Assembly (NCBI GenBank): GCA_944739405.2
Contig: OX123190.2
Location: 60,345,805 to 60,409,804 of the forward strand
Source: Euclidia mi
Taxonomy: Eukaryota; Arthropoda; Insecta; Lepidoptera; Erebidae
Length of the DNA stretch: 64,000 nucleotides
Direction: 5' to 3'
Shown here: positions 10,948-21,387 of the stretch, piece after piece
Layout of the letters: each line of letters begins with the position of its first letter
How positions within the stretch are numbered: position 1 is the stretch's first letter
Translations under genes and position numbers: made by a program
The notes under the pieces: generated by a model
Seen by the model: the letters and a program-made list of their open reading frames with translations, nothing else
Told to the model about the DNA's origin: nothing
The model's database searches: none

Positions 10948-11203
10948 TGTTGAGGATTCTTCTTCGATGTAAAGGAAACAATTGTGTGGACTGTATAATC
11001 ACAATATATTTCGCCGGTAAAGGTAAGCAGTACAATATTGGAGACTAAAATATTTGATATGCGCGCGTGCCGATCGTCGTTCGGTCGCGGAGGACGCGGA
11101 GTGAGTCGCGTGTCGCAGCCCGTGCGCCGCCGAAAGCCGTTGAGACCGTGCCCTCCGCGCTCCACCGTCCCCCCGCCAGGGGCACCAACATACAAGGCGC
11201 GAA
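10948..11203 (-). repeat. 5' LTR of element D
   Basis: This 256-bp copy of 4687-4933 carries an extra 9 bp near 11092. On the minus strand it ends ...CAACA before the leader. Being the upstream LTR it should hold the element's promoter, but no clear TATA box is visible. Confidence 0.92.
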
Positions 11204-11209
11204 CACAAG
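11204..11209. repeat. Target-site duplication CACAAG, right
   Basis: Partner of 4681-4686. It marks the exact outer edge of element D. Confidence 0.85.
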
Positions 11210-11249
11210 TGAACGTAATAAAATAGTAGGATCTATAAAATTTGTATTT

Positions 11250-12275
11250 TTTACCGACTTCAAAAAAAGGAGGAGGTTCTCAATTCGTCGGAATATTTTT
11301 CTTTTTATGTATGTTCCCCGATTTCTCTAACACGCCTGGACCAATTTCGAAAATTCTTGTTTTGATTGAAAGAGTATACCTCCTAGTTAGTCCCATGATC
11401 ATCAGGTCAGGATCTGATCATGGAATCCTGAAAAAATCGAAAGAACTCTTCAAATTTTATAAGCACACTTGAGGCGATTGGACAATAACAACCCAATGCC
11501 GTCGAGTTTGGGCTCGTTTGAGTAGTCTTTTCATGGAAATTGATGCTGGATGGTTTCCATGGTCTGATAATAGAGTTGGAAGGTAACCATCAGATCTTTG
11601 TGATACAATTACCCAATATCATCGAGTTTAGGGTCGTTTCATTCGTCTTTACATGGATTTTAGTACTGGGTGTTTTCCAGGGTCTGATGCCATCGGGAAG
11701 CAGGAAGGTGGGCATAGGATTTTTGTAATACAAAGACGCAATCCCATTGAGTTTAGGGTCGTTTGATTCGTCTTTACATGGACTTTGGTACTAGATGTTT
11801 TCCAGGGCCTGATGATGGAGCAGCAAGGTGGCCATAGGATTTCGTAATTCAAAGACGCAATCCCATTGAATTTGGGCTCGTTTGATTCGTCTTTACATGG
11901 ACTTTAGTGCTGAATGTTTACCAAACTCTGATGATAGAGCAGGAAAGTGGCCATGGGATCTTTGTAATACAATAACGCAATCTCATCGTGTTTAGACTCG
12001 TTTGTTTTTCTTGGCAAACACTTTGCTTTTGAAACTGAAACGAACGTGTTTAGGCTAGCTAGTTAAAAGAAATACTTGAAATTGCCATAAAGGTACAAGT
12101 CTACATTTCAGAATGTGCGTAAGAAAGGCCTCCCCATCATGTACCACCTACACTATCTTATGTACCTACTTACCACCTATTACTATTTTTTATTTGTATA
12201 CAATTAAAAAGTAAATAATAAAAATTATTTTTAAATAAAAACCGACTTCAAAAAATACTAAGGAACTAAAAAACA
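11250..12275. mobile_element. Lepidopteran-type interspersed repeat with ACCGACTTCAAAAAA words
   Basis: ACCGACTTCAAAAAA occurs at 11252 and again at 12240 in the same orientation. The first is followed by a GGAGGAGGTTCTCAATTCGTCGG-like segment I have seen as an interspersed repeat in lepidopteran DNA. Between them lies the 120-bp tandem array. Element class and true ends are unknown; there is no coding sequence. Confidence 0.45.
11516..11999. repeat. Tandem array, four copies of a ~120-bp unit
   Basis: Units begin GTTTGATTCGTCTTTACATGG (or close variants) at 11516, 11636, 11761 and 11880, with lengths 120, 125, 119 and 120 bp. Units 2-4 are clearly more alike than unit 1. Shared words include CATGGACTTT, TTTTCCAGGG, CTGATGAT and CAATCCCATTGA. 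A degenerate partial unit may precede 11516. The array is non-coding. Confidence 0.8.
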
Positions 12276-12316
12276 AAAAATAATTGGTTTTGGAGTAAAA
12301 AATTTTGGAGTCGTGC

Positions 12317-12485
12317 TTCATTATAGTTTTGTAATTAGTTTAGATGATAACGTATTGTGACATTTCTCGAGTAACAATATTCATTACAGATATTTACGAC
12401 CCTTTTCTTCTATGTTATTATTATATAATATCTTAAAACACACCTTTGAAATTACCTGATTCCCTGCGGATTAGAGACAATTTTA
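12317..12485 (-). repeat. 169-bp interspersed repeat, right copy (inverted)
   Basis: Reverse complement of 4365-4533; about 95 percent identity by eye. It starts just downstream of the second ACCGACTTC word, so both may be parts of one non-autonomous family. Confidence 0.75.
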
Positions 12486-15400
12486 CCTTTATTAATGAAT
12501 ATAATAAAGTAGAAGTTCGTGGCACGTACCAACATAATACCATCAATTTTTACCATACTTCCAAGCTTGAAACCGAGAAAAATAATAAAATTGCTGATTT
12601 CGGTGCTCAGTTTTCTCCGAGCCGCCATATTGTGCTGTGGCGATCAACTAATTTGAATTTGTGACTTTTCAAAAATGTATTCTCAACGCAAACGCTAAGT
12701 GATTGTATTAGTATTATATATCAAATTATTGACAATTTAATGATGTATATGTTTTTAATATTTTTTAGCCAGATATAAAAACATTTACAAAAAAACGTGT
12801 TAGTAATTTTTTTGAAGCAATTTTCGGGCGTTGGCCGCTAGCCGTCCTCTATATTTTTAATGATTATATGTAAGTATTTATTAATTACTTTACTAAATAT
12901 ACATAAGTTTCTCACAAAATTGTCTTAGAATCCATTGTTAATTAGACATTTCGTATTGTTTTTGCTATAAATAGGTATAAATATGTTTTGTGAGTGATAA
13001 ATGTTTTCCGTCGGATCGTCAAAATGGCGCAAATTTTTCGCTGCTATGAATAAATGGTTATTGTGAAGTGATACACATGGTGTAAGAAAACACAAAGTGA
13101 CCTGCATTTATTAATTTTTTTCAACATGAAAAGGTTAAAGGTAAGCTATTTTAATATAATTCTCATATAGAGTAACTTCTTAACTGTATACGGTTTAAAA
13201 TTTACGTCATATAATTACACCAAACGCGAGAAAATTAAAGTTTTATAACCTAGGATCTTATAAACATTACATCCTCAAAATGGCTGGACACTACCGGAGA
13301 AAATGTATTTTGGAGCGGGGCATGCGAGGGGTTAAAGATAAATTTGGCACTAGATAATACATTTTATTACTTATAATTTATGTATAGCGGACGTATATCG
13401 ACACAAAAGCAACTAGACTCGCAACGGGTACAAATTAAGTATCGATCCTGGACTCAGAGCACATGGTTTCGAAGAGACCACTTTATCATTCCGCTATACG
13501 TGCTGTCTGTCTTGATGTTATTAAAAAACGATTCCATACAAAATGCACGTAAAAGAATTCACGTCAATTGCCATGTTGACCAGAATTATTAATGAACAAG
13601 GATTAATAATTGTCCTGGATAGTTAACTGTATCGATACTTAGCTATCAGTAAAACTCTTGGGCACATTTTTTGAATCCAAAGCTGATAAATTCTTCAGAT
13701 AAGACATGCAGTAGAAGGCAATAGGTATTTTCATGAAATAGAAGATGCAATTATCACAGTACAGTAGGTAGGAAATCGTGGGGAAAACTCTAATATTAAA
13801 CATACGTGAAATGCTTAGGTATTGGTATGTCCTGTAACTATTCAAATTATTTAAAGTAGTTCAGATCCAAATATTTTTATCTTAAGACAGATGAATAAAA
13901 CGTCAGCTAAATAATTCTAGACCAAACCGAGCCGAATTCATTGTGAAATGGATCTAACCACATACATTTGCAGTGGCACTGTGAAAAGTGCACAGTTTAC
14001 TTGCGTTCCAACTTCCCACAAGCCCACCTGACGTCGGATTTTTGCGGTATTTCAGAAAATCTTTATACTCTTCAGCCTCGGTGCAACTTGTCGTGTTACA
14101 ATGAAACTATAAAGCAAAAATATCCTTGTTGTTCACAATAACATAGCTGCTTTAACGAAAATTTCACAAGAAATGTACAAGTAGGAAAAAAGCTTTCTGT
14201 TGTCTAGACTCTGGCATCGAACGCTATAAAAAAGTAAAGCCGCTAGCAAACTAAAAATCCTTTGTTCAAGTTGCGCTTGGTAGTAATAAAAAATACTCTT
14301 AGGTAGATGTTTATTGACCGAGCTAAAACGGAACTATCTCTATCACGTGCAGTTAAAACATGCACGAATTAACAATTCACTTTAACTTGTCACATAGTCC
14401 GAAACAACTGTATGAGGTCTCAAAATTTAATTCAACAAAATCAGAGGAGTTAATATTCTCGTAGTAGGTACCAATAGAACCTACGAAAATAATTCCGTTA
14501 AAGGTAAAATTTTACTTTACGATTAACTAGTATCTACCTCGTTTCCACAGACATTTCAGTCCCACCATCCCTCGAGATGTTTTAAAACCCTAGTTAACTA
14601 CTATCGAGGTACCTGTAATACACCGTAAAATGATCTTTTGACCCTTTACATAACATTTAATGGTGGTTCATTTTGCTGAAATTAATATGCAATTTGCATG
14701 TTAATCGACTGTTAAAAGGAAAATCTTAATTTTAGTCAAAATGAAGTTTCTTAGGTTGTTAATGAAATTTTCTACTCGTACAAATTGTTCCTAATGAATA
14801 CGTACGGGTTGAATAGTTTTGTAATGTTGAGTAATTTCCTACGTTTAGTTTTGTGCCTAGCAAGCAATTAGTGAAGAGAACAAAATTTTGTTCTCTCCAA
14901 TTTTGCCTTGTCGGAATCTGGTGTATAACATAAAATTGTTGCTTTATTTCACAGATCTATGAATTAGGAATGGTTAAGTAATTTACAAAATTGAAGCTTA
15001 GTAAATACATGACTTTAAAACTTTAATACATAAAGAGAATCTACAGTCTCAACTTATTGAAAGTAGACAGAAGAAATACAAACCAGGGGAACGTCTTTTT
15101 AACACGCAGCCGCTATAAAATTATCACTTCTTCGAAGTAGTTAACTTAGATTAACTTCAATGAGTCCTCGTGACTATTGAATTAATCTGAAGGAATTTTC
15201 TGTCATCTACCCGTAACATTGCGCCTTCAGATTTAAAATTTAAATATAATCTATATGCAAACGTAAGTACGCTCTCTTTCTTGGATTTTAAAAAGGTTTT
15301 TAGATTTGTAGGTACAATTGTTTTCATTCGACGAATAAAATAATCGTCTACATTACAAATACGTACCTAAGTATATACATACGTGGCTCGAATGCCAAAA

Positions 15401-16827
15401 TCTTGAATGGCAAGAGATAATACGTTGTCAAGTAAAGATATAGAATACTAAGGTATTCTAGCTGTTTGAGTTTAAGAATAATGCTTATAATTTTTTATCC
15501 ATCTTTTGGCTTTGCCGTAGTAATTTTCCGCCGAAAATAAGATTAAATATTGCTATTCTTTACCGAAAATTTGTGAAAAATAGCCAGTAAGTCCTTAACG
15601 ATGATTCACATATAAATTTTGACATGAAGAACTTTTCATACACATGGAGAGTTCGCAAAAATATGGATATTATCATACTTACAATAACTGGTATTGATTA
15701 ATCCTGACTGACTGGTATTGAAGATACATTGATCAACGTTAACACATGATTTGCTAACTGTTTGTATTTACTAACAAATATCAATTAATAACAATGCCAT
15801 TTCAAACTAACTCCACCTTTACATCAAAGCAAATATGACAAATTTCATTTCACAAAGACGTCGAACAAACCGCTCCAACTCTTGGCAGATTTTCAACGAC
15901 ATCTGCCCCGCAATCTCATTTTCTTAATGTCACTCCAAACCTATGTGGTCTATTTTTTTACTATATTTATGTCCTTATTATTGGAGCATCTTAGTAAACA
16001 GTGCTATCGAAGCTTGGATATGCATCAGCACGTGGCTTTTTATCTTTCTCTACTTTAAAGAGCAAGTTAAAAATATTTTGGCCATATTTCGTACCTATTT
16101 CATGCTGCTACGATAGATAAAAGTGCACATGTTTGGATTCTCGAAGAAGTACTCTATAATTAATAAGTTTTGTTTAGAACTTCAAATTTGAACCTTTGAC
16201 TGGGCTAAATAATAATGTTGCATGAATTCATAATGGCCCCTTTAGCATTTCTGAACTTAAGTAAAGATCAAACAAGAGTCACAGGTGGCAATCGGATTAC
16301 GCTTGTTAAACAAAGAAGTCACTCAGTCTTCGTTTTACTTACAAGGATCATAAAATTTTACTTGTCTAGTATTATATTCTTCGGGTTTCATTCGGTTATA
16401 ATAAAAATGACAAGCTTTATTAAACGAATACTTTCTGTTTAATAATATTTTATGAAATGTCGGTAGCAACAGATTTTTGGATATAGGTATGAGGTATAAT
16501 TACTATTATGAAGCATATAGTCACATTAATATCATGCAACTTGTAAATATGGATAAAAAATTAGAAGTAATTTTTTATACTATATATAATTTTTTGTACG
16601 TTCATGTCAGCAGAATAAACCCTGAATTCTCTTTCCATGTGAACATTTTATTTTAAATTTCCATCATATACATGGCTGCGTAGGTGACGAATGAAACATT
16701 TTCACGCTCTCTGTTATAATTATGCCCTAACCTGTTGTGAGAATGAATGGAATGCAAAAGCTACATGCAGCAGTGATGCACTACTCTTAAGCAATTTGTG
16801 AAGGTAAAATACAACTTTGATGACTCA
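12486..16827. other. AT-rich non-coding stretch
   Basis: About 4.3 kb without a convincing gene. Frames up to 75 residues occur but have low-complexity, AT-driven composition and no motif. A perfect 20-bp palindrome (GAGAACAAAATTTTGTTCTC) lies at 14876-14895. Unrecognised introns or regulatory DNA cannot be excluded. Confidence 0.4.
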
Positions 16828-16930
16828 TTGTTCATCATCATCAGCCTGCCGTAGTCCACTGCTGGATATAGGCCTCTAGAACACGACTACTCCAACGGTT
16901 CTGCGATAAATGAGACCAGGCCAATAACCT
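16828..16930 (-). mobile_element. RTE-type LINE/SINE 3' end remnant
   Basis: The plus strand reads TCATCATCATCAGCCTG, then GTCCACTGCTGGATATAGGCCTC. Its reverse complement is the widespread lepidopteran RTE/SINE tail (GGCCTATATCCAGCAGTGGAC...GATGATGATG). The same tail type ends the RTE LINE at 42.7 kb and the remnant at 54.85 kb. Confidence 0.65.
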
Positions 16931-18000
16931 ATCTAATTGAGAATAGTAATCACCTACGAATAGTGGGTAGCATTTAATTAAGCACCCACTAATGAAGTTT
17001 TTTTTAATATTCCACCCCTAGGTAAAATAAGGATTGACAGTTTATTCGAAAATCTGTATATTATATTGAAGCTTGCACTATGAAAATGTGGGCAACTGCT
17101 AATATAAAATTAAGGTTAAATTACTTGCGCGTTACTAAATCTAGGGCAAGATGGCGAGGCTAACCTCGGGATGTAGTTTCGTTTCCATCTTATCCTCATA
17201 AAATAAAAAAGGATGGAAAGAGCAACTCAGACTCTGGCCTAAGCTGCTCTTGCTGAGAATGCTGCCTCTTTACATCAGTTAGGCAATGGACCACCATTGC
17301 CTAACTAACCACTACCATCACTACCAAGTGGTGGTAGTAGTAGTGGCACGGATAGTTCTCTAGGTAGTACCTACAACCTCACTAGGTTTAGCTAATTTGG
17401 TTCAGCTTCGTTCTCTGGTACAACAGAAAGTACTAGGTACACTTTGAAGGGCAGAAAATTCCTACTGTATAGGCCTCATAACAATAAAACGTAGGTATAT
17501 TTGTGTCCCACTGACTGTCCTTCAAAGTGATAAAATATGGTATCATTTAAATGATACTTGCAGTACTATTTGAATAAATAGACAACTTAAAAGATTTATT
17601 TATTTAAGCCCTTTTATGAAAGAGATTTATAAATACTGAATTTCTATAAACTAATAACTTGATTAGTAAGCCTTCTAAACCAGTTGAATTGTTTTGTTAC
17701 GTCTAAAACTGGATAAGACAAATTAATCACTCAGTCCTGACAAATAAACTTCTAGTCTAGTAAAACTTTTTCGTACTTGACGCATTTATATACATATCTG
17801 ATTTTTCCCGATTTAGCTTCTGTTTATGCTTTTTATCTCTTTATTTTATTAAATTCAGACGGTAAAAGAACAATGTCGTAAATATGGTAAACGACGCGAT
17901 AAGCAAACTCTATTTTGTTTAACAAATAAGTCACACACCTTCATCTGAAGACTAAAGACAGTTATTCCCGTCCAAATGTGAAATACTTATTTTTCTAGTA
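16931..18000. other. Non-coding stretch with a hairpin
   Basis: No gene seen. A perfect hairpin lies at 17278-17305: arms GTTAGGCAATGG and CCATTGCCTAAC around the loop ACCA. A CCACTACCA/TGGTGGTAG-rich segment follows at 17305-17345. Confidence 0.4.
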
Positions 18001-18720
18001 GGGTACCTACAGGACTAGCCAGTCGACCCACAAAAGGGTGGTTAGTCCTTAAGTTAGTTACTCCACAACCTTACCGGTGGCTCCAAGTAGTTGATATGCA
18101 CACAACGGCCACACCCCGGTAAACCACGTCGACTCGTGGGCTAAACCCGGTGAGGGGACGTGAAGATTTCGGCCTTCACGGCTGGATACCTCCCAATCTG
18201 TGCATAAAGCCTGGCTCGGCAGTGATGGTAGGCCACGCTGATAAGCAATGGACCTTGGTGGATCTGGCGAGCTAGCAAGGCAATGTTGATTGCCAAGGGC
18301 GGCAGTCGAGGTCGGAAGTGACTATCGGCCAGATACTGTATCCGATCGTAGCGGTTCCCGTTCCATTGGACATCGGGGGATTAGGCAGAGAGAGGGTATC
18401 TGCGGTTGCGCGCCCGCTTATACACTAAAAATATTCCTGCGCAGATGACTGCTTTCGGATATGGACTCTGAACGACTTAAAGTCCCGTGGCGATGGGTCG
18501 AGGTAGAGAGGTTCAGTTTGATGTGCGCTGGGCTTTTTCTGAGATCTGCACGCGGGCGGCTTCGGGGGTGTTCCTTGAACGCCGTGGTCGCTTTTTCTCT
18601 GATCTGGGGAGACAGGGAGAATTCGGCAGCACCCGGAGTGACAGAGCAGCCCTGTTTAGGGAAACACTGCTCTGTAGAGATATATTAGTAGAATATGTAT
18701 TACGTGTGTCATAATGGTAT
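18001..18720 (+). other. GC-richer segment of unknown origin, possibly part of element A's LTR
   Basis: Base composition rises sharply compared with the flanks. Overlapping 75-codon frames at 18461-18714 match nothing I know. The segment lies directly upstream of the AATAAA and primer site of element A, so it may be the body of A's 5' LTR, but no second LTR copy exists here to prove it and I cannot place its start. Confidence 0.3.
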
Positions 18721-18800
18721 ATAATATAATATCAATCAATAAATGAGTCAGTATCATCTCAACTCTCGTGTTTTACTTGTCTCCAACACAACACCCCACA

Positions 18801-18814
18801 TGGCGACCCTGCCG
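18801..18814 (+). promoter_or_regulatory. Primer-binding site of element A
   Basis: TGGCGACCCTGCCG follows the LTR-like end ...AACACCCCACA. The TGGCGACC start resembles the tRNA-Arg primer site known for 412/mdg1-type elements, but the later bases differ, so the tRNA identity is only suggested. Confidence 0.55.
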
Positions 18815-19011
18815 AAAGAGTCTGCCATCCGATCGCCGTCGCGTATTTGACACCGGCTTGCACTCGTGCGGCGCCATACCATATAAGGAAGAAATATTTC
18901 ATACACTGGTATTCTGGACTGTTCTCGTACCAAGATGAATCAATCAAATATAACGTTGTTAGACTTGTTACTTGCACGCGTTGCTTTGACGAAATTTTTG
19001 GCACAAAAAAG

Positions 19012-19290
19012 ATGGGCTAAACGCAATCTCGTGGGGAGGTCATAATTGCACAAAATGCAGCAGGATCGAATACAGCCACAGTGGATGAATTTCGTTTCTA
19101 CCTCAGTACAACGACCATAATATTGTCGCTTATAGCCTTGGTGATGGACATCGGGCTGATTTTCTTCGTATTCAGAATCTATAAGAAATGTCATGGACAA
19201 TGGATAAGGCAAGAAATATCTCGACACAATCTACGTCGATCATTATTTCGGCGTGAGCCTTCGCGAGACCAAAAAGAACGACGACATTGA
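19012..19290 (+). pseudogene. Small ORF upstream of gag: MG start, one membrane segment
   Basis: The frame opens ATG GGC at 19012, hits TAA as codon 3 (19018-19020), then stays open to 19288. As read, residues 1-6 (M, G, stop, T, Q, S) resemble an N-myristoylation start. Residues about 35-54 form one hydrophobic membrane span (TTIILSLIALVMDIGLIFFV region), followed by a basic tail with YKKC and many arginines. This suggests a small membrane-attached accessory protein. Its position between primer site and gag fits the small leader ORFs of 412/mdg1-like elements. The function is unknown to me. The stop at codon 3 makes this copy a pseudogene unless initiation occurs downstream. Confidence 0.5.
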
Positions 19291-19515
19291 AGTCTAGAGC
19301 TACGAGTGATTATTCCTCACTATGTTTTCGGCGTTTGTATTATCGGTATAGCAATAAATTGATAAAGTGATGGTAAAATGAAAGGTTAACAGTGATTGTG
19401 CAGTGTAAAAAAGAATACATATATTTAAATAGTCGCGATCCGTTTAAAAATAAAGTGCGCGAACCCTATTTTCGATAACTCTTAACAACTCTCGTGTGCA
19501 GCGTAATGTAGGTTA

Positions 19516-20236
19516 TGACCGGTACCTACCGAGTGTACGTCATAATACCGTCCATACGCTCGGCCAATCAGGGAAGGCCATCGTCCGCGCTCGTAAGTTT
19601 TGCCCTTATTTGGTAATGCGCCGACACCAACGCTGATGGAGGGCCGGTATATAAAGGGGCCGACAGAGAGGCCGTCACCGCTACTCTACACTAACCTACT
19701 ACCGCTACTCTATTCTATATCGCTATATCCATATACATTCTACGTGTATCCTGGTCCCAGCTGTGGGTGAGTTACTACATTTACAGCGTTAGCGTACTGC
19801 CCATCTCTCTACCTGCTAGCTGAGGCCGGCTGACGCCGCCTGCCTGACTCTATTGGTTGTGGCTTTCCTAATGCTGTTTCCCTTCAGGTTCCAGGTTTAC
19901 TTTAAGCTCCGGGCTACACTACTTAGACCGCTACACCTGCTGCATCGCCTTCGGCGTCACCTCTGCCGAAGAGTCTGGTCTGCCCCGCTCATCGCACACA
20001 CACCGCCGGCACCTGCCAGCTGGGCCAACGGCCTGCGAGGATCTGCCGCTACGCGCAGCCCTTCGAGCAACCTGCCCTGCACACTACCGGAGGGAACAGC
20101 GTGGGAGACTGCAGCCCTTAGTGTTCAGGCCAGTGTCGTGTTGTTGGTCGGTCATACTCGTGCAAGGGAAGTGAGACAATACTCGGCAAATAAACGCATA
20201 GAACCTCGTACTGCGTTTTACTACCAGAACCCGTTA
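19516..20236 (+). mobile_element. Solo LTR of the element B family inside element A's leader
   Basis: This 721-bp block starts TGACCGGTACC and matches 40302-41025 along its length with scattered changes and small indels. It has a TATA box (TATATAAA, 19648-19655) and a polyadenylation-like AATAAA near 20190. No coding body of its own follows: element A's gag starts at 20334. GTTA precedes it (19512-19515) and recurs at its end (20233-20236), consistent with a 4-bp duplication, though GTTA may instead belong to the LTR end. LTR-LTR recombination is the simplest origin. Confidence 0.75.
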
Positions 20237-20708
20237 TTAGTTACATTGGGTAATGTATGCGTTTAACTATTAAGGACCTATTAAGTATGATGTAATTAAC
20301 TATCTGTTCTAAAATGTTCTATAATGATAAGTTATGGCCGAAAACTTAGAAACTTTGTGTAAAGAAATAAAAGAAGTTAGAACGTATTTGATTAAAATAG
20401 GTCAAAGTCGTAGAAAAGGAAATATTTTGATAATAAAGCTAAGCGAGGCGAATTACATTTTTTCCAGGTATCAAGTTAGCAGAAATATTAAGCAAGGTAT
20501 TATAAAGACTAGTGATACGCCTTTAATTGACAAGTTTATTACTTCATTTCAGACTTTGTATAGTGAAGTTTTATCCTTGTGTAAATCTGCTGAATCGGTA
20601 GAATCCACTATGTTGACCTTTAACATTAAAGTAGCTTTGAGTATATTAACGCAGATGACAGATGAGGAGGAAAATACGCAACGATTAATAGAGAATATAG
20701 AATATTAT

Positions 20709-21118
20709 TTTGCCGTGTGGTTGACGGCATAGAATACAAGTGACACCACCCCCTATCTTCCCGTGGGTGTCGTAAGAGGCGACTAAGGGATAACACGATG
20801 CAAATACCATCTTTGCGTAGAGACGGCAAACTCGACATCGAACCCTATACGACTGCCTCGTTGGTCTCGCAGCATAAATGTGCGCGTGGGATCGGGAGGT
20901 CCCGGGTTCGATTCCTGGGTCGGGCAGTGTTATTGGGTTTTTCTGTCATGAAATTCTCAGTAGCACAGTAGCAGCACGGAGTCTGGAAATGTGCCCGGTA
21001 CGGCAATAGGCTCGCCCCTTATTACGTGGGACTAAAGTATATCTGGCGAAAAGTGGGTATAGAAATACACCCCTGCCTACCCCTTCGGGGATAAAAGGCG
21101 TGACGATATGTGTGTATG
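20709..21118 (+). mobile_element. Composite SINE with an internal tRNA-Pro-like unit
   Basis: This 410-bp insertion is flanked by the 11-bp duplication TAGAATATTAT (20698-20708 and 21119-21129). It has three parts: a head starting near TTGCCGTGTGG that resembles lepidopteran HaSE-type SINEs, including GTCGTAAGAGGCGACTAAGGG; a tRNA-like unit (20852-20927); and a tail with GGCAATAGGCTCGCC and CCCCTTCGGGG ending in a TATG-type repeat. Tail relatives occur at 54977, 60997 and 63157. Transcription would be by RNA polymerase III from the internal boxes; LINE machinery would move it. Confidence 0.85.
20852..20927 (+). promoter_or_regulatory. tRNA-Pro-like unit with A and B boxes (SINE part)
   Basis: CTCGTTGGTCT (box A region) and GGTCCCGGGTTCGATTCC (box B region) match tRNA-Pro in order and spacing. 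The ends ACTGCC and GGGCAGT can pair as an acceptor stem. The anticodon arm is disrupted, so this is a pol III promoter of a SINE rather than a tRNA gene. Confidence 0.65.
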
Positions 21119-21255
21119 TAGAATATTATGCCTCTACCCTTGAGACTGCCGAACAAAGTAAGCTCATTGAATTTGTTTTGAAAAGCTGAGTAGATTATCA
21201 CGATCCGCAAAATTACAATTAAGTTCTGATTATTCTAGTGTGTCTAACGGCCATT

Positions 21256-21387
21256 TTCAATATTCGAACTATAGATAGATCTGTAGATTTTAGATTCGTG
21301 TTTGACATATTTTATATGGAGCTTATGCCAAAAACTGTCAAAAACGAATCTAAAATCTACAGATCTATCTATAATTCGAATATTGAA
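21256..21387. mobile_element. Hairpin MITE with 52-bp arms inside gag
   Basis: Arms 21256-21307 and 21336-21387 are reverse complements with about 2 mismatches in 52, around a 28-nt loop. The left arm begins TTCAATATTCGAACTATAG. It splits element A's gag. Such full-length hairpins are typical of non-autonomous DNA transposons; superfamily unknown because outer duplications are unclear. Confidence 0.75.

Larger units (their letters stand above)
4687..11203 (-). mobile_element. BEL/Pao LTR retrotransposon (element D), near complete
   Basis: The element is 6517 bp with direct LTRs at 4687-4933 and 10948-11203, flanked by the 6-bp duplication CACAAG. The minus strand runs 5' LTR, primer site, leader, gag with aspartic protease, pol, 3' LTR, which is the order of the BEL/Pao group. 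LTRs differ by about one substitution and one 9-bp indel (present near 11092), so insertion is recent. Two defects are visible: one in-frame TGA between gag and pol, and loss of an aspartate in the reverse transcriptase catalytic box. The primer site candidate is the minus-strand TGGT beginning at 10944. Confidence 0.93.

Noticed and set aside
18461..18714. Two overlapping 75-codon genes
   Set aside because: Frames overlap in the same strand, match nothing known and lie in a probable LTR.
20852..20927. Genuine tRNA gene
   Set aside because: The anticodon arm does not fold, and it sits inside a SINE bounded by a target duplication.
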